A DNA stretch of 64,000 bases, taken from the NCBI RefSeq assembly GCF_019924045.1, contig NZ_JAHXBN010000012.1:282264-346263 (forward strand), given 5' to 3'. The notes beneath the pieces were generated by a model. It saw only the letters and a list, made by a program, of their open reading frames with translations. It was not told the origin of the DNA and made no database searches. Within the stretch, counting starts at the first letter, position 1, and every line of letters begins with the position of its first letter. Below, piece by piece: positions 26,624-35,088 of the stretch. This DNA comes from Dyadobacter fermentans (GTDB lineage: Bacteria > Bacteroidota > Bacteroidia > Cytophagales > Spirosomataceae). A program made the translations under genes and the position numbers.

Positions 26624-26650
26624 AAAAAAAGGGCCGTGAGGCCCTTTTTT
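26624..26650 (+). terminator. Rho-independent terminator
   Basis: A GGGCC/GGCCC stem with 4-nt loop GTGA is flanked by seven A and six T residues, so it works in both directions. It follows the DUF3592-like gene. The next 270 bases up to 26899 hold no gene that I can support. Confidence 0.85.
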
Positions 26651-26899
26651 GTTTGTGTTGCCGGAGTACTAACATTAAGTGTGTGCATAGTGCATTACGA
26701 ACAGGTGTGTGTGGCAGCCTGTGAATGTGTATAGTAGTTCAGACTGATTGATACAAATCAAACACTAAAAATTGACCTTCCAAAAGTTGTTGAATAAGAG
26801 GCTGATAGGAATTATCAATCGGCAAATTAGATGCCGATTAGCCTGTTTTTGCGGACTTTATGTTATTGTTAAGGATGTTTTCGGAAGCCTGTCCCGTGA

Positions 26900-26907
26900 T
26901 ACCTTTG
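26900..26907 (+). promoter_or_regulatory. Bacteroidota -7 box TACCTTTG
   Basis: It matches TAnnTTTG and lies 21 bp before the GDPD start codon. No well-spaced -33 TTG was found. Confidence 0.5.
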
Positions 26908-26928
26908 CCATCTCAAAAAAGATCTCCC

Positions 26929-27729
26929 ATGAAGCAACTTCTCTCGCTCGTTCTCGCCTTTGTTCCGGTAATGTACTCCGCCAACGTATACGGCCAGGGT
27001 AATACAGTCGGTCTGATCGCCCATCGGGGCGGGGTAGTGGATAGCACTTTTACGGAAAATGGCCTGCCGGCGTTGAAGGAAGCCGTGCGCCAGGGGTACA
27101 AGATGGTCGAAACCGATATGCGCGTGACGGCCGACGGTGTTTTGATCGCCAATCACGATGCTGATTTCAACCGGTTCTATGGCGATCCACGGAAAGTGAC
27201 GGAGACAAAATGGGGGGATGCGCGGGCATTGACGAGCAAGCTCGATGGCAACCATCCCATGCTCCTCGAAAATGTATTCAGATTTTGCGCTGAACATAAA
27301 ATAGCCATCATGCTCGATAATAAGATTGCCGGGCTGGACTCTGCGCTCTTTTCCGGACTGATCGCCATGCTCGACCGGTACCATCTTCGGGAGTCGGCCA
27401 TCATGATCGGTACCGATGAATCCACCGAGTTTTTTACAGGAAAAGTACGGCTAAGCTGCTCCCGGAAGCAGTTAGAGGAAAACATGAAAAAGCCGGGCTA
27501 CCGGCCGGATCATTATTATCTGTTCGAAAGGCCGGTCAATCTTACGCGCGAGGACGTGGCATGGACGAGGAAGCATCATATCCGCCTGGTAGCGGCGATC
27601 AACAAATACCATTACCGCAAATCGGCCGAGATGATGGCCGACGCTAAAAAGGATTGCGAGCGCATGCTTGCGTACGGCGTAAACGAATTTCAAATCGATT
27701 CGGAGTTCCGGCAATTCCTGCTGAAATAA
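26929..27729 (+). CDS. Secreted glycerophosphodiester phosphodiesterase-family protein
   Basis: This 266-residue protein has a signal peptide (residues 1-21, ending NVYGQG) and a GDPD TIM-barrel. It has IAHRGG (catalytic His), MVETDMRVTADGVLIANHDADFNR (metal-binding Glu/Asp and second His), and later EHKIAIMLDNKIAG. It would hydrolyse glycerophosphodiesters in the periplasm. Some Bacteroidota relatives act on sugar-linked phosphodiesters instead. The start at 26929 gives the signal peptide; an ATG at 26860 would add a stretch that overlaps the -7 box. Confidence 0.9.
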   Translation: MKQLLSLVLAFVPVMYSANVYGQGNTVGLIAHRGGVVDSTFTENGLPALKEAVRQGYKMVETDMRVTADGVLIANHDADFNRFYGDPRKVTETKWGDARALTSKLDGNHPMLLENVFRFCAEHKIAIMLDNKIAGLDSALFSGLIAMLDRYHLRESAIMIGTDESTEFFTGKVRLSCSRKQLEENMKKPGYRPDHYYLFERPVNLTREDVAWTRKHHIRLVAAINKYHYRKSAEMMADAKKDCERMLAYGVNEFQIDSEFRQFLLK

Positions 27730-27815
27730 TTTTTCTCAAAAAAATGATAAACCGTTTTAGGGATTGACGGAAGTTGTTTGACTATACATTCAGATCCGAG
27801 TAAAGGAGCACCCTG

Positions 27816-28370
27816 ATGACTAAAATTCTAACCGATGAACAGCTGGTAACGCAGCTCCGCGAAGGCAACAAGCGTGCTTTTGAGGAGATCTACGACCGTT
27901 ACTGGTATAAACTGTTCTGCATTTCCTACCATCAGGTAGGATCGCGGGAGGAATCGGAGGAACTTGTGCATGATATATTCGAGAGCCTTTGGAACAAACG
28001 CTCGGATACTGAAATCCGGAACCTGGCAACGTACCTGGTGATAGCGATGAAATACCGGGTGACGAATTTTATCAAGTCCCAGATTACCTGGCGTCGGTAC
28101 CAGGAATACCTGATTTTGAACAAAATCCAGGAAACTTACTCGACAGACGACATTGTGCAGTTTTCGGATCTTTCGCGCGCGGTGGACGAGGTGATGCGCA
28201 AGCTGCCGGAAAAGACCAGCCGGGTGTTCCAGTTGAGCCGGTTCGAGAACCGTCCCGTGAAAGACATCGCCGAGGAGTTGCACATTTCCGAAAAAGCGGT
28301 GGAATACCATATTACCAAATCATTGAAAGCATTGAGAGAAAATCTCTGGATGTATTATTCGAGCAACTAA
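27816..28370 (+). CDS. ECF RNA polymerase sigma factor (Bacteroidota FecI-like group)
   Basis: This 184-residue protein has sigma region 2 (about 10-75, with AFEEIYDRYWYKLF and EELVHDIFESLW) and region 4 (about 125-180, with PEKTSRVFQLSRFENRPVKDIAEELHISEKAVEYHITKSLKAL). Region 3 is absent, as in all ECF factors. A FecR-type anti-sigma gene begins 20 bp after its stop, followed by a SusC with an STN signalling domain, the classic cell-surface signalling trio. It should transcribe the following susCD genes once the transporter senses ligand. Confidence 0.95.
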   Translation: MTKILTDEQLVTQLREGNKRAFEEIYDRYWYKLFCISYHQVGSREESEELVHDIFESLWNKRSDTEIRNLATYLVIAMKYRVTNFIKSQITWRRYQEYLILNKIQETYSTDDIVQFSDLSRAVDEVMRKLPEKTSRVFQLSRFENRPVKDIAEELHISEKAVEYHITKSLKALRENLWMYYSSN

Positions 28371-28390
28371 ACCTATACACGCCTCCGCAA

Positions 28391-29392
28391 ATGACACCCG
28401 AAAGTTACGACCAACTGATACAAAAATACATTGCCGGTGAAACCACGGCGGAAGAGGATTTGCGGGTTGAACAATACCTGAAAGAGAATCCGGCGGAAGA
28501 CTCTGAAGTGCTGCTGTCCGAAAAAGACGAGATCGGTCAGCGCATTCGTCAGAGGGTTCTGGCCAATACGACGCGAAAGCCCGTAAAAATAGGCTGGTGG
28601 GCCGCCGCTGCTGCATCGGTGGCATTGCTGGCAGGTGTGTTCTGGTACAATGCCCCCAAACGGGGCGCCTATTTCCCTGCATTGGGTTCCATATGGACGT
28701 GGAGCGACGATAGTGAAGGTTTTGCGGTGAGCAACACCTCGCACAAGCCCCAGCGGCTCACTTTGGAGGATGGCAGCGTGGTGATCCTGCAACCCAACAG
28801 CCGGATCAGCTATCCCGAGCATTTCGGAGAGCGAAAAAGAACGGTGTATCTGCACGGTGAGGCGTTTTTCCAGGTAAAGAGAGATGTGACCAAGCCGTTT
28901 ATCGTTTCAACGGAAAATCTGGCGACTCAGGTTTTGGGGACGAGTTTCAATGTGAAATCTTACGATGGCGCCGGCTCGATAGAAGTGCAGGTGGCTACCG
29001 GGCGGGTTTCCGTTTATGAAACTTCCGAAAGCAAGACGGCCAGCAAAAACGGTTTCATACTGACGCCGAACCAGAAGGTGGTATTCGATAAGGAATCGCG
29101 GAAAATGGAGCTGGGCATAGTGAAGAACCCGGTGGCTGTTAAACCGGCCGAGGCGGGCGTGCGGTTTGAGTTTGCCGAAATACCTGCCATGGATGTGTTG
29201 GCATTACTGGAAAAGACCTACGGTATTGATATCGTCGTGGAAGGCGATGTTTTACGGAATTGTCTTTTCACGGGCGACCTTAATGAACTGCCGATGTTCG
29301 ATCAGCTTGATCTGATCTGCAAGGCCGTGAATGCAGAATATGAACGCCGTGGCGCTTCGCTGTTTATTTCGGGCGAAGGGTGCGGTAACTGA
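28391..29392 (+). CDS. FecR-family anti-sigma factor
   Basis: This 333-residue protein has a cytoplasmic sigma-binding N terminus (about 1-65, with EEDLRVEQYL), one membrane helix (about 67-88, WWAAAAASVALLAGVFWY), the FecR periplasmic domain (LEDGSVVILQPNSRISYPEHFG ... REVYLHGEAFFQV-like core, here TVYLHGEAFFQVKRDVTKPFIV), and a C-terminal DUF4974 domain (FAEIPAMDVLALLEKTYGIDIVVE). It holds the upstream sigma factor inactive until the STN domain of the downstream SusC signals. A weak hairpin follows it. Confidence 0.95.
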   Translation: MTPESYDQLIQKYIAGETTAEEDLRVEQYLKENPAEDSEVLLSEKDEIGQRIRQRVLANTTRKPVKIGWWAAAAASVALLAGVFWYNAPKRGAYFPALGSIWTWSDDSEGFAVSNTSHKPQRLTLEDGSVVILQPNSRISYPEHFGERKRTVYLHGEAFFQVKRDVTKPFIVSTENLATQVLGTSFNVKSYDGAGSIEVQVATGRVSVYETSESKTASKNGFILTPNQKVVFDKESRKMELGIVKNPVAVKPAEAGVRFEFAEIPAMDVLALLEKTYGIDIVVEGDVLRNCLFTGDLNELPMFDQLDLICKAVNAEYERRGASLFISGEGCGN

Positions 29393-29410
29393 TGGAGAAA
29401 GAAAAAGCAA

Positions 29411-29442
29411 GCCGGCCATGCGCTAGCATGTCCGGCCGTTTT
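29411..29442 (+). terminator. Weak terminator or attenuator between fecR and susC
   Basis: GCCGGCCATGC and GCATGTCCGGC pair with one mismatch around a 4-nt loop, followed by TTTT. It may reduce read-through from the sigma/anti-sigma genes into susC. Confidence 0.5.
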
Positions 29443-29511
29443 GAATACCCTTCCTGGCAGAAGGATACTGTTTGTTTTTGAGTTGTTCAGTTCACAAAAA
29501 CCTTTAAAATT

Positions 29512-32500
29512 ATGCATAAAAAAATACCCTACAAAAGGGTTGTTTACAAAGTCATGAGTACTACCGCTAAACAACTTTTCCTTGCTTTGATATGCTGCGG
29601 GATCTCCATGGCACACGGCGTTTATAGCCAGGAGTTGCTGAACAAGGAGATTTCACTGAAAGTCGAGTCGTTGGAAATCAGGCAGGTATTGCGCCAGATT
29701 GAAAAACAGGCCGACGTCAAATTCGTATACAGCTCGGGCAGTATCCAGGGTAGGAGTACCGTGGCGGCAAAGCAACTTCAGGGTTCGCTGAACCGTGTAC
29801 TCGACCAGCTGCTCACGCCCCTCAATGTTTCTTACGAGGTGGTGGGTAATTCAAGAATATTGCTGAGAAAAAAGAACGACCCGCAAAGCGCAGCGCCCTT
29901 TAGCGCCAGAACCGCGGGTATGATAGCCGATCGGACGATTACCGGCAAGGTAGTGGACGAGAAAGGCGACGGCTTGCCGGGCGTGAATATCCTCATTGTA
30001 GGCAGCCAGCAAGGCACCACATCGGACCAAAACGGTCAGTACCAGCTCACTGTGCCGGATAATGGCGCCACGCTCCGTTTTTCGTTCATTGGTTATGTGA
30101 GTCAGGATGCCGTGGTGGCCAACAACTCCGTGATCAACATCACCATGGCCCCTGATGTAAGCGCATTAAAAGAAGTGGTGGTAGTAGGTTACGGAACGCA
30201 GGAAAAAAAGGATGTAACAGGTGCGGTGTCGTCGGTGAAAGGCTCTGATTTTCAAAACCTTCCATCGGGTGGTGCACAGCAGGCATTGCAGGGCCGTGCG
30301 GCGGGTGTGAACGTGATCCGTAACGGCGGTGCGCCGGGCGATGCGGGTACGATCCAGATACGCGGTTTCGGAACGGTGAACAATGCCGACCCGCTGGTGG
30401 TGATCGACGGCGTACCGGCCGGTTCGATGAACGATGTGAATCCGAACGATATCGAATCCATTGAAATCCTGAAAGACGCATCGGCATCCGCTATTTACGG
30501 AACGCGTGCGGCGAACGGGGTGGTGATCATCACGACCAAGCGCGGTACTTTCGACAACCCGATTAGTGTAACATTGAACGGCTACGCCGGTATCAGCAAT
30601 CGTATTAAAACCCTTGACATGCTGGAAGCGTCTGATCTGGCAGAATTGAAACAGGAAGCATACAAAAATGACGGCCTGCCGGTTCCGCCTATTTGGACCG
30701 ACAAACAGTACCAAACTCAGAAAACCAACTGGCAGGACGCATTGCTCAAACAAGGCGTTACCCAAAACTACGACGCGGCGATCCGCGGCGGCGGCAAATA
30801 TTCGTCGTTCTCGATTTCGGGTGGTTATTATAATGAAAAGGGTATTATCGGGAAATCCTATTACAAGCGGTACACATTCCGCGTCAACTCGGATCACAAG
30901 ATCGGATCGAGGCTGAAAATAGGACAGAACCTTCAATTCACGAATACGCATAATACCTCGCCCAACACGACTTCTTCGCAGACCGGTTTGCTTTGGAGCG
31001 CTATCCGTTTCCATCCCGGCCTTCCGATCCGCAATGCTGATGGTTCTTACAGTTCAACCAAGGGTATAGGAGCGTTCGGGGATATTAACAACCCCATTTT
31101 TACAGTCGATACGCAGGATCAGAACAATATCCGCAACCGCATTTTGGGTAGCCTCACCGGCGAGCTGGAATTGTTGAAAGGCCTGAAACTGCGTGCGAAC
31201 CTGGCTATGGATGCGACTTTTTCGGAAAGCACGAATTTTGAAGTAAAAATCAACGATCAGTTCCGTACCAATTCGTACAACCAGCTGGACCTGACCCACG
31301 GTAAGTATTGGTCGTTTTTGCAGGAGTATTTCCTTTCTTATGACAAAAAATTCGGTGCGCATAGCCTGAACCTCGTAGGCGGTTATACTTCCCAGACCTT
31401 CAACAGTATTTCTTCCAGACAACGCGGCCGCGATTTTGCGAGCGAAGATCCTACACTGCGCTACCTGCAATATGCGGGAACAATTGTATCGGTGGCGGGT
31501 GAAGACGGTAACCGCAGCTACGACGCGCTGGCTTCGTGGTTTGGCCGCGCCAACTACTCCCTCATGGACCGCTACCTGCTGACGGCCACATTCCGTGCAG
31601 ATGGTTCTTCCAAATTCGCACCGGACAATCGCTGGGGCTACTTCCCGGCATTCTCGCTGGGCTGGAGACTGTCGGAAGAGGACTTCTTCAAAAACGCATT
31701 GCCGGTGTTCAGCAACTTCAAGCTGACGGGCGGCTGGGGACAGCTGGGTAACCAGAACGTGAATTCGCTGCAATACCTGGCGTTGATCAACTCTTCGTAC
31801 CGCTATGCATTGGGTGCGGGCGGCACACAAAACCCGATCTCGGGTGCTGCGCAAAGCCGTCTGGCCAACTTGCAAATAGGCTGGGAAACTGCCGAAATGA
31901 GCAATTTCGGTGTGGAAGCAGGACTTTGGAAGAATGCATTGTATTTGTCAGTCAATTATTTCATCAAGGATACCAAGAAAATGCTGCTGGCGCCGCCGTC
32001 TGTCGGAACCATCGGTACTTCCATTATTCCTGACCAGAATATCGGTCAGCTGCGCAACAAAGGGGTGGAAATCGAGGCGTCTTACCGCCATTCATTCGGC
32101 GACCTGACCCTGAACCTGAGCGGTAACGCGACATTGATCAAAAACCGCATTACGCAACTCGCTACGCCAGGCGGCTTCCTTGCTTCGCAGCTGTACGGGC
32201 GCGGGCAGCAGGAGATTGTGCGCACGTATGAGAACAATCCCTACGGTACGTTCTACGGGTATAAAACGAATGGCCTGTACCAAAGCCAGGCTGAGATCGA
32301 TGGCGACCCTAACATTGCCAACGATTCCCGCAAAACCAACGGGCAAATTCACCCGGGCGATGTTCGCTTCCTGGATTTGAACGGCGACGGCATTGTCGAC
32401 GACAAGGACCGAACCATCATCGGAAGCCCTCAGCCTAAGATCAATTACGGTTTGAATGCGGGGTTAAACTACAAAGGATTTGACTTCAATCTGTTCTTTG

Positions 32501-32949
32501 TGGGTGTAGGTGGTGTTTCGATCTTCAATGCCGACCGTATGCAGGGCCTGGATGCGAGCTATTCTTTCAATTTGTATAAAGAGGCTAGTGAGCGTTGGAA
32601 TGGCGCCGGTACCAGCAATACCGTGCCGCGCCTGAGCATCGATAACCCGAACCGCAACTTCCGTCCTTCCGACCTGTTTATCGAGAAAGGGGATTTCTTC
32701 CGCCTGAAAAACTTCACATTGGGCTATACCATCCCTAAAACCGTAATCGAGAAAGTGAAATTGACCCAGGCGAGGATTTACGTTACCGGACAGAACGTGT
32801 TTACACTGACCAAATACACCGGTCTGAACCCCGAGCTGGGTTATGTAGGCGGAGACAAGGCAGCAGGATTGTACAATCAGCTGAATGTCGACTACGCGCA
32901 GTACCCCCAGGCACGCACCTGGACAATCGGCGCAACTTTGTCCTTTTAA
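29512..32949 (+). CDS. SusC/RagA-family TonB-linked outer membrane transporter with STN signalling domain
   Basis: This 1145-residue SusC has an N-terminal membrane-targeting stretch, an STN domain (about 45-100, with LEIRQVLRQIEKQADVKFVYSSG), a carboxypeptidase-like domain (about 140-225, ITGKVVDEKGDGLPGVNI), a plug (GAVSSVKGSDFQNLPSGGAQQALQGRAAG and the SusC signature GFGTVNNADPLVVIDGVP) and a barrel ending in TIGATLSF. The STN domain contacts the FecR protein encoded just upstream to switch on the ECF sigma factor. SusD follows 34 bp downstream. Ligand unknown. Confidence 0.96.
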   Translation: MHKKIPYKRVVYKVMSTTAKQLFLALICCGISMAHGVYSQELLNKEISLKVESLEIRQVLRQIEKQADVKFVYSSGSIQGRSTVAAKQLQGSLNRVLDQLLTPLNVSYEVVGNSRILLRKKNDPQSAAPFSARTAGMIADRTITGKVVDEKGDGLPGVNILIVGSQQGTTSDQNGQYQLTVPDNGATLRFSFIGYVSQDAVVANNSVINITMAPDVSALKEVVVVGYGTQEKKDVTGAVSSVKGSDFQNLPSGGAQQALQGRAAGVNVIRNGGAPGDAGTIQIRGFGTVNNADPLVVIDGVPAGSMNDVNPNDIESIEILKDASASAIYGTRAANGVVIITTKRGTFDNPISVTLNGYAGISNRIKTLDMLEASDLAELKQEAYKNDGLPVPPIWTDKQYQTQKTNWQDALLKQGVTQNYDAAIRGGGKYSSFSISGGYYNEKGIIGKSYYKRYTFRVNSDHKIGSRLKIGQNLQFTNTHNTSPNTTSSQTGLLWSAIRFHPGLPIRNADGSYSSTKGIGAFGDINNPIFTVDTQDQNNIRNRILGSLTGELELLKGLKLRANLAMDATFSESTNFEVKINDQFRTNSYNQLDLTHGKYWSFLQEYFLSYDKKFGAHSLNLVGGYTSQTFNSISSRQRGRDFASEDPTLRYLQYAGTIVSVAGEDGNRSYDALASWFGRANYSLMDRYLLTATFRADGSSKFAPDNRWGYFPAFSLGWRLSEEDFFKNALPVFSNFKLTGGWGQLGNQNVNSLQYLALINSSYRYALGAGGTQNPISGAAQSRLANLQIGWETAEMSNFGVEAGLWKNALYLSVNYFIKDTKKMLLAPPSVGTIGTSIIPDQNIGQLRNKGVEIEASYRHSFGDLTLNLSGNATLIKNRITQLATPGGFLASQLYGRGQQEIVRTYENNPYGTFYGYKTNGLYQSQAEIDGDPNIANDSRKTNGQIHPGDVRFLDLNGDGIVDDKDRTIIGSPQPKINYGLNAGLNYKGFDFNLFFVGVGGVSIFNADRMQGLDASYSFNLYKEASERWNGAGTSNTVPRLSIDNPNRNFRPSDLFIEKGDFFRLKNFTLGYTIPKTVIEKVKLTQARIYVTGQNVFTLTKYTGLNPELGYVGGDKAAGLYNQLNVDYAQYPQARTWTIGATLSF

Positions 32950-32983
32950 TCTCAATCCACACCACTCGCAAAAAGAACCCGAT

Positions 32984-34426
32984 ATGAAAAAGATATATGT
33001 AATGGCCGGATGGCTTTTCCTGATGGCCGCAACCAGTTGTAACGACGACCTGCTCGACAGCACGCCTTACGGACAGGTTACCTCCCAGCAGTTCTGGCGC
33101 AATGGCGATGACGTGGTGGCTGCCACCAACGCCATTTACGCTCCGTTGCTAAATGAAGACGGCTTTGCCCACACCGAATATACTTTCGATAACTGCTCCG
33201 ACGATATGAACCGTGCTGGCGATCACTCCGACGAGACTTCACTCGAAATGTTCACGTTCGATGCGGCCAATTCGCACATTCTGGCAACGTGGTCGACGAA
33301 ATATGAGGTGATTTCGCGTGCGAATGCGGTGCTGATCAACGCCCCGAAAGTGACGATGGATGAGGCATTGCGTAATCGCAGCATGGGTGAGGCGTATTTC
33401 CTTCGCGGATTTGTATACTGGCGTCTTTCGCTGATCTACGGCGAAGTGCCTATCATTCTCGAAGATGATGTATTGAAAAATAACTATAACAAACCGAAAG
33501 CGACCCTTGCCGAGGTACGTGCGCAGGCTGAGTCGGATTTCCAGAAGGCAGCTGCGCTGCTGCCGGTGAGCTATGACGATGCGCAGTCGGGCCGGGTAAC
33601 GCAGGGTTCTGCGAACGGGTTTCTTACCAAATTGTATGTGTACCAGGAAAACTGGGCGAAAGCGATTGAGTTCGGGCAAAAAGTGATCGGTAATGCGGCT
33701 TACAAGCTGGCCGGCAATTACAACGAAAACTTCCAGCTCGTAACCGAAAACAACCCGGAGATCTTGTTCTCGCTGCAATACGAAACCGGCTGGACGACCG
33801 ATAACTCTCCAACATTCTACCACACGCCGCAGGCGTTCGGGGGATGGGGCTTCCACGAGCCGATCGAAGACCTCGTACAGGAATTCGAAAAAGGCGACCC
33901 GCGCCGCTCTTACTCCATTTATAGTCCCGGCGACAAGGTTACCCGCGGTTCGGCAGGAACTACTACCTTTGAAGCGAATATGACCCGCGTAACCGGCTAC
34001 TCATTTCGTAAATACACCAGCTTTACCGACGCCGGCGACATGAGCCAAAGCCTGAATGCCCCTTTCCTGCGTTCGGCGGATGTATATCTGCTTGTAGCTG
34101 AAGCGAAAATCCGTTCCGGTCAGAGTGGTGATACCGAGCTGAATGCGGTTCGTAAACGCGCGGGACTGGCTGCTAAAACGGGTGCGAAAATGGCCGACAT
34201 CATGCACGAACGCCGTGTGGAGCTAGCCGGCGAAAACGAGCGTCACCAGGATTTGATGCGTTGGGACAAAGCGGGGCTGATCGACATTGCAGCGCATTAC
34301 AAGATCGCCCGCGGACCCTTCAAGCCAAGCCGCAATTTCATCAAACCCAAACACTACTACTTCCCGCTTCCGCAACGAGAGGTGGATTTGAGTAATGGGG
34401 TTTTGAAGCAGAATTCGAATTATTAA
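32984..34426 (+). CDS. RagB/SusD-family nutrient-binding lipoprotein
   Basis: This 480-residue protein starts MKKIYVMAGWLFLMAATSC, a lipoprotein signal peptide with Cys19, then NDDLLDSTPYGQVTSQQFW as in SusD proteins. It has an internal RDVYLLVAEAKIR-like segment (here SADVYLLVAEAKIRSG) and the C-terminal HERRVELAGENERHQDLMRW signature. The start at 32984 is 34 bp after the SusC stop. An 8-bp tandem repeat begins inside its stop codon. Confidence 0.95.
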   Translation: MKKIYVMAGWLFLMAATSCNDDLLDSTPYGQVTSQQFWRNGDDVVAATNAIYAPLLNEDGFAHTEYTFDNCSDDMNRAGDHSDETSLEMFTFDAANSHILATWSTKYEVISRANAVLINAPKVTMDEALRNRSMGEAYFLRGFVYWRLSLIYGEVPIILEDDVLKNNYNKPKATLAEVRAQAESDFQKAAALLPVSYDDAQSGRVTQGSANGFLTKLYVYQENWAKAIEFGQKVIGNAAYKLAGNYNENFQLVTENNPEILFSLQYETGWTTDNSPTFYHTPQAFGGWGFHEPIEDLVQEFEKGDPRRSYSIYSPGDKVTRGSAGTTTFEANMTRVTGYSFRKYTSFTDAGDMSQSLNAPFLRSADVYLLVAEAKIRSGQSGDTELNAVRKRAGLAAKTGAKMADIMHERRVELAGENERHQDLMRWDKAGLIDIAAHYKIARGPFKPSRNFIKPKHYYFPLPQREVDLSNGVLKQNSNY

Positions 34427-34610
34427 TGATTGAATGATTGAATGATTGAATGACAGAATAAGGTCAGGTGTAGTCAAGTGTTGTTCATTTTAACAATGAC
34501 AATTCATAACCATACCTGACCACACGCGATCTGATGATTATATCAAAACAAATATTCAGTCATTCAATCATTCAGTCATTCAAAATTCACTCATTCAACG
34601 ATTCAAAATT
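34425..34610. repeat. Octanucleotide tandem repeats arranged as an inverted pair
   Basis: Left arm 34425-34456 holds three AATGATTG units plus AATGACAG. Right arm 34553-34610 holds about seven 8-bp units around CATTCAAT/CATTCAGT, the reverse complement of the same theme. Between them lies sequence related to the GTCAGGTGT words of the 22214 repeat (AGGTCAGGTG ... CATACCTGAC). The region can fold into a long hairpin and separates susD from the lipoprotein gene. Confidence 0.8.
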
Positions 34611-34626
34611 ATCCACCTAGCCGCCC

Positions 34627-35076
34627 ATGACCACCCCGCGCTTGCTGCTAACCTCGCTCGTCCTCCTCGCCATCCTCGCGTCCTGCCACAGCCGCGAACG
34701 GGCGCTCGAAGGCGTGTGGCGCACGGATTCGATCAGCAACTTTGTGAATGGGTTCAGTTTTACCAATAATGCATTCGACGAGCATTGGTCCACGTTCGAG
34801 TACGGCGCCGATGGCGTCCTGACCGAGCGGAAAAAGGAGAAATTTAAGACATACCGGTACCAGCTCCCGAGCTCAGACTCACTCGTATATACCGATTCGG
34901 CAGGCCACCGGTTGAGCGGGTTTCAGATTGTGAAATTATCGGATGAGCATTTGATATTGAAAAAAGCGCAGAAGCCTTACCTTCCCGGAAAAAATCAGGA
35001 GCTGTATGAAGTCCGGTTTTTTACCAAAATCCATGATGCCCCTGCCGCAGGGTCGCCTGCCGCAGGCGCGCAGTAA
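34627..35076 (+). CDS. Small lipoprotein, lipocalin-like, unknown function
   Basis: This 149-residue protein has a lipoprotein signal peptide (lipobox LASC, Cys20) and a short beta-rich domain beginning LEGVWRTDSI, like lipocalin-type lipoproteins of Bacteroidota. It contains TFEYGADGVLTERKKEKFKTYRY and LSDEHLILKK strands. The C-terminal tail APAAGSPAAGAQ is low in complexity and lies on the repeat-like DNA CCTGCCGCAGG. It precedes the FG-GAP lipoprotein by 12 bp and is probably co-transcribed with it. Confidence 0.75.
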   Translation: MTTPRLLLTSLVLLAILASCHSRERALEGVWRTDSISNFVNGFSFTNNAFDEHWSTFEYGADGVLTERKKEKFKTYRYQLPSSDSLVYTDSAGHRLSGFQIVKLSDEHLILKKAQKPYLPGKNQELYEVRFFTKIHDAPAAGSPAAGAQ

Positions 35077-35088
35077 CTGCATTCGCCC

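Noticed and set aside
26651..26899. Hidden gene or riboswitch before the GDPD gene
   Set aside because: Frames are short and lack family features; no known riboswitch core was recognised.
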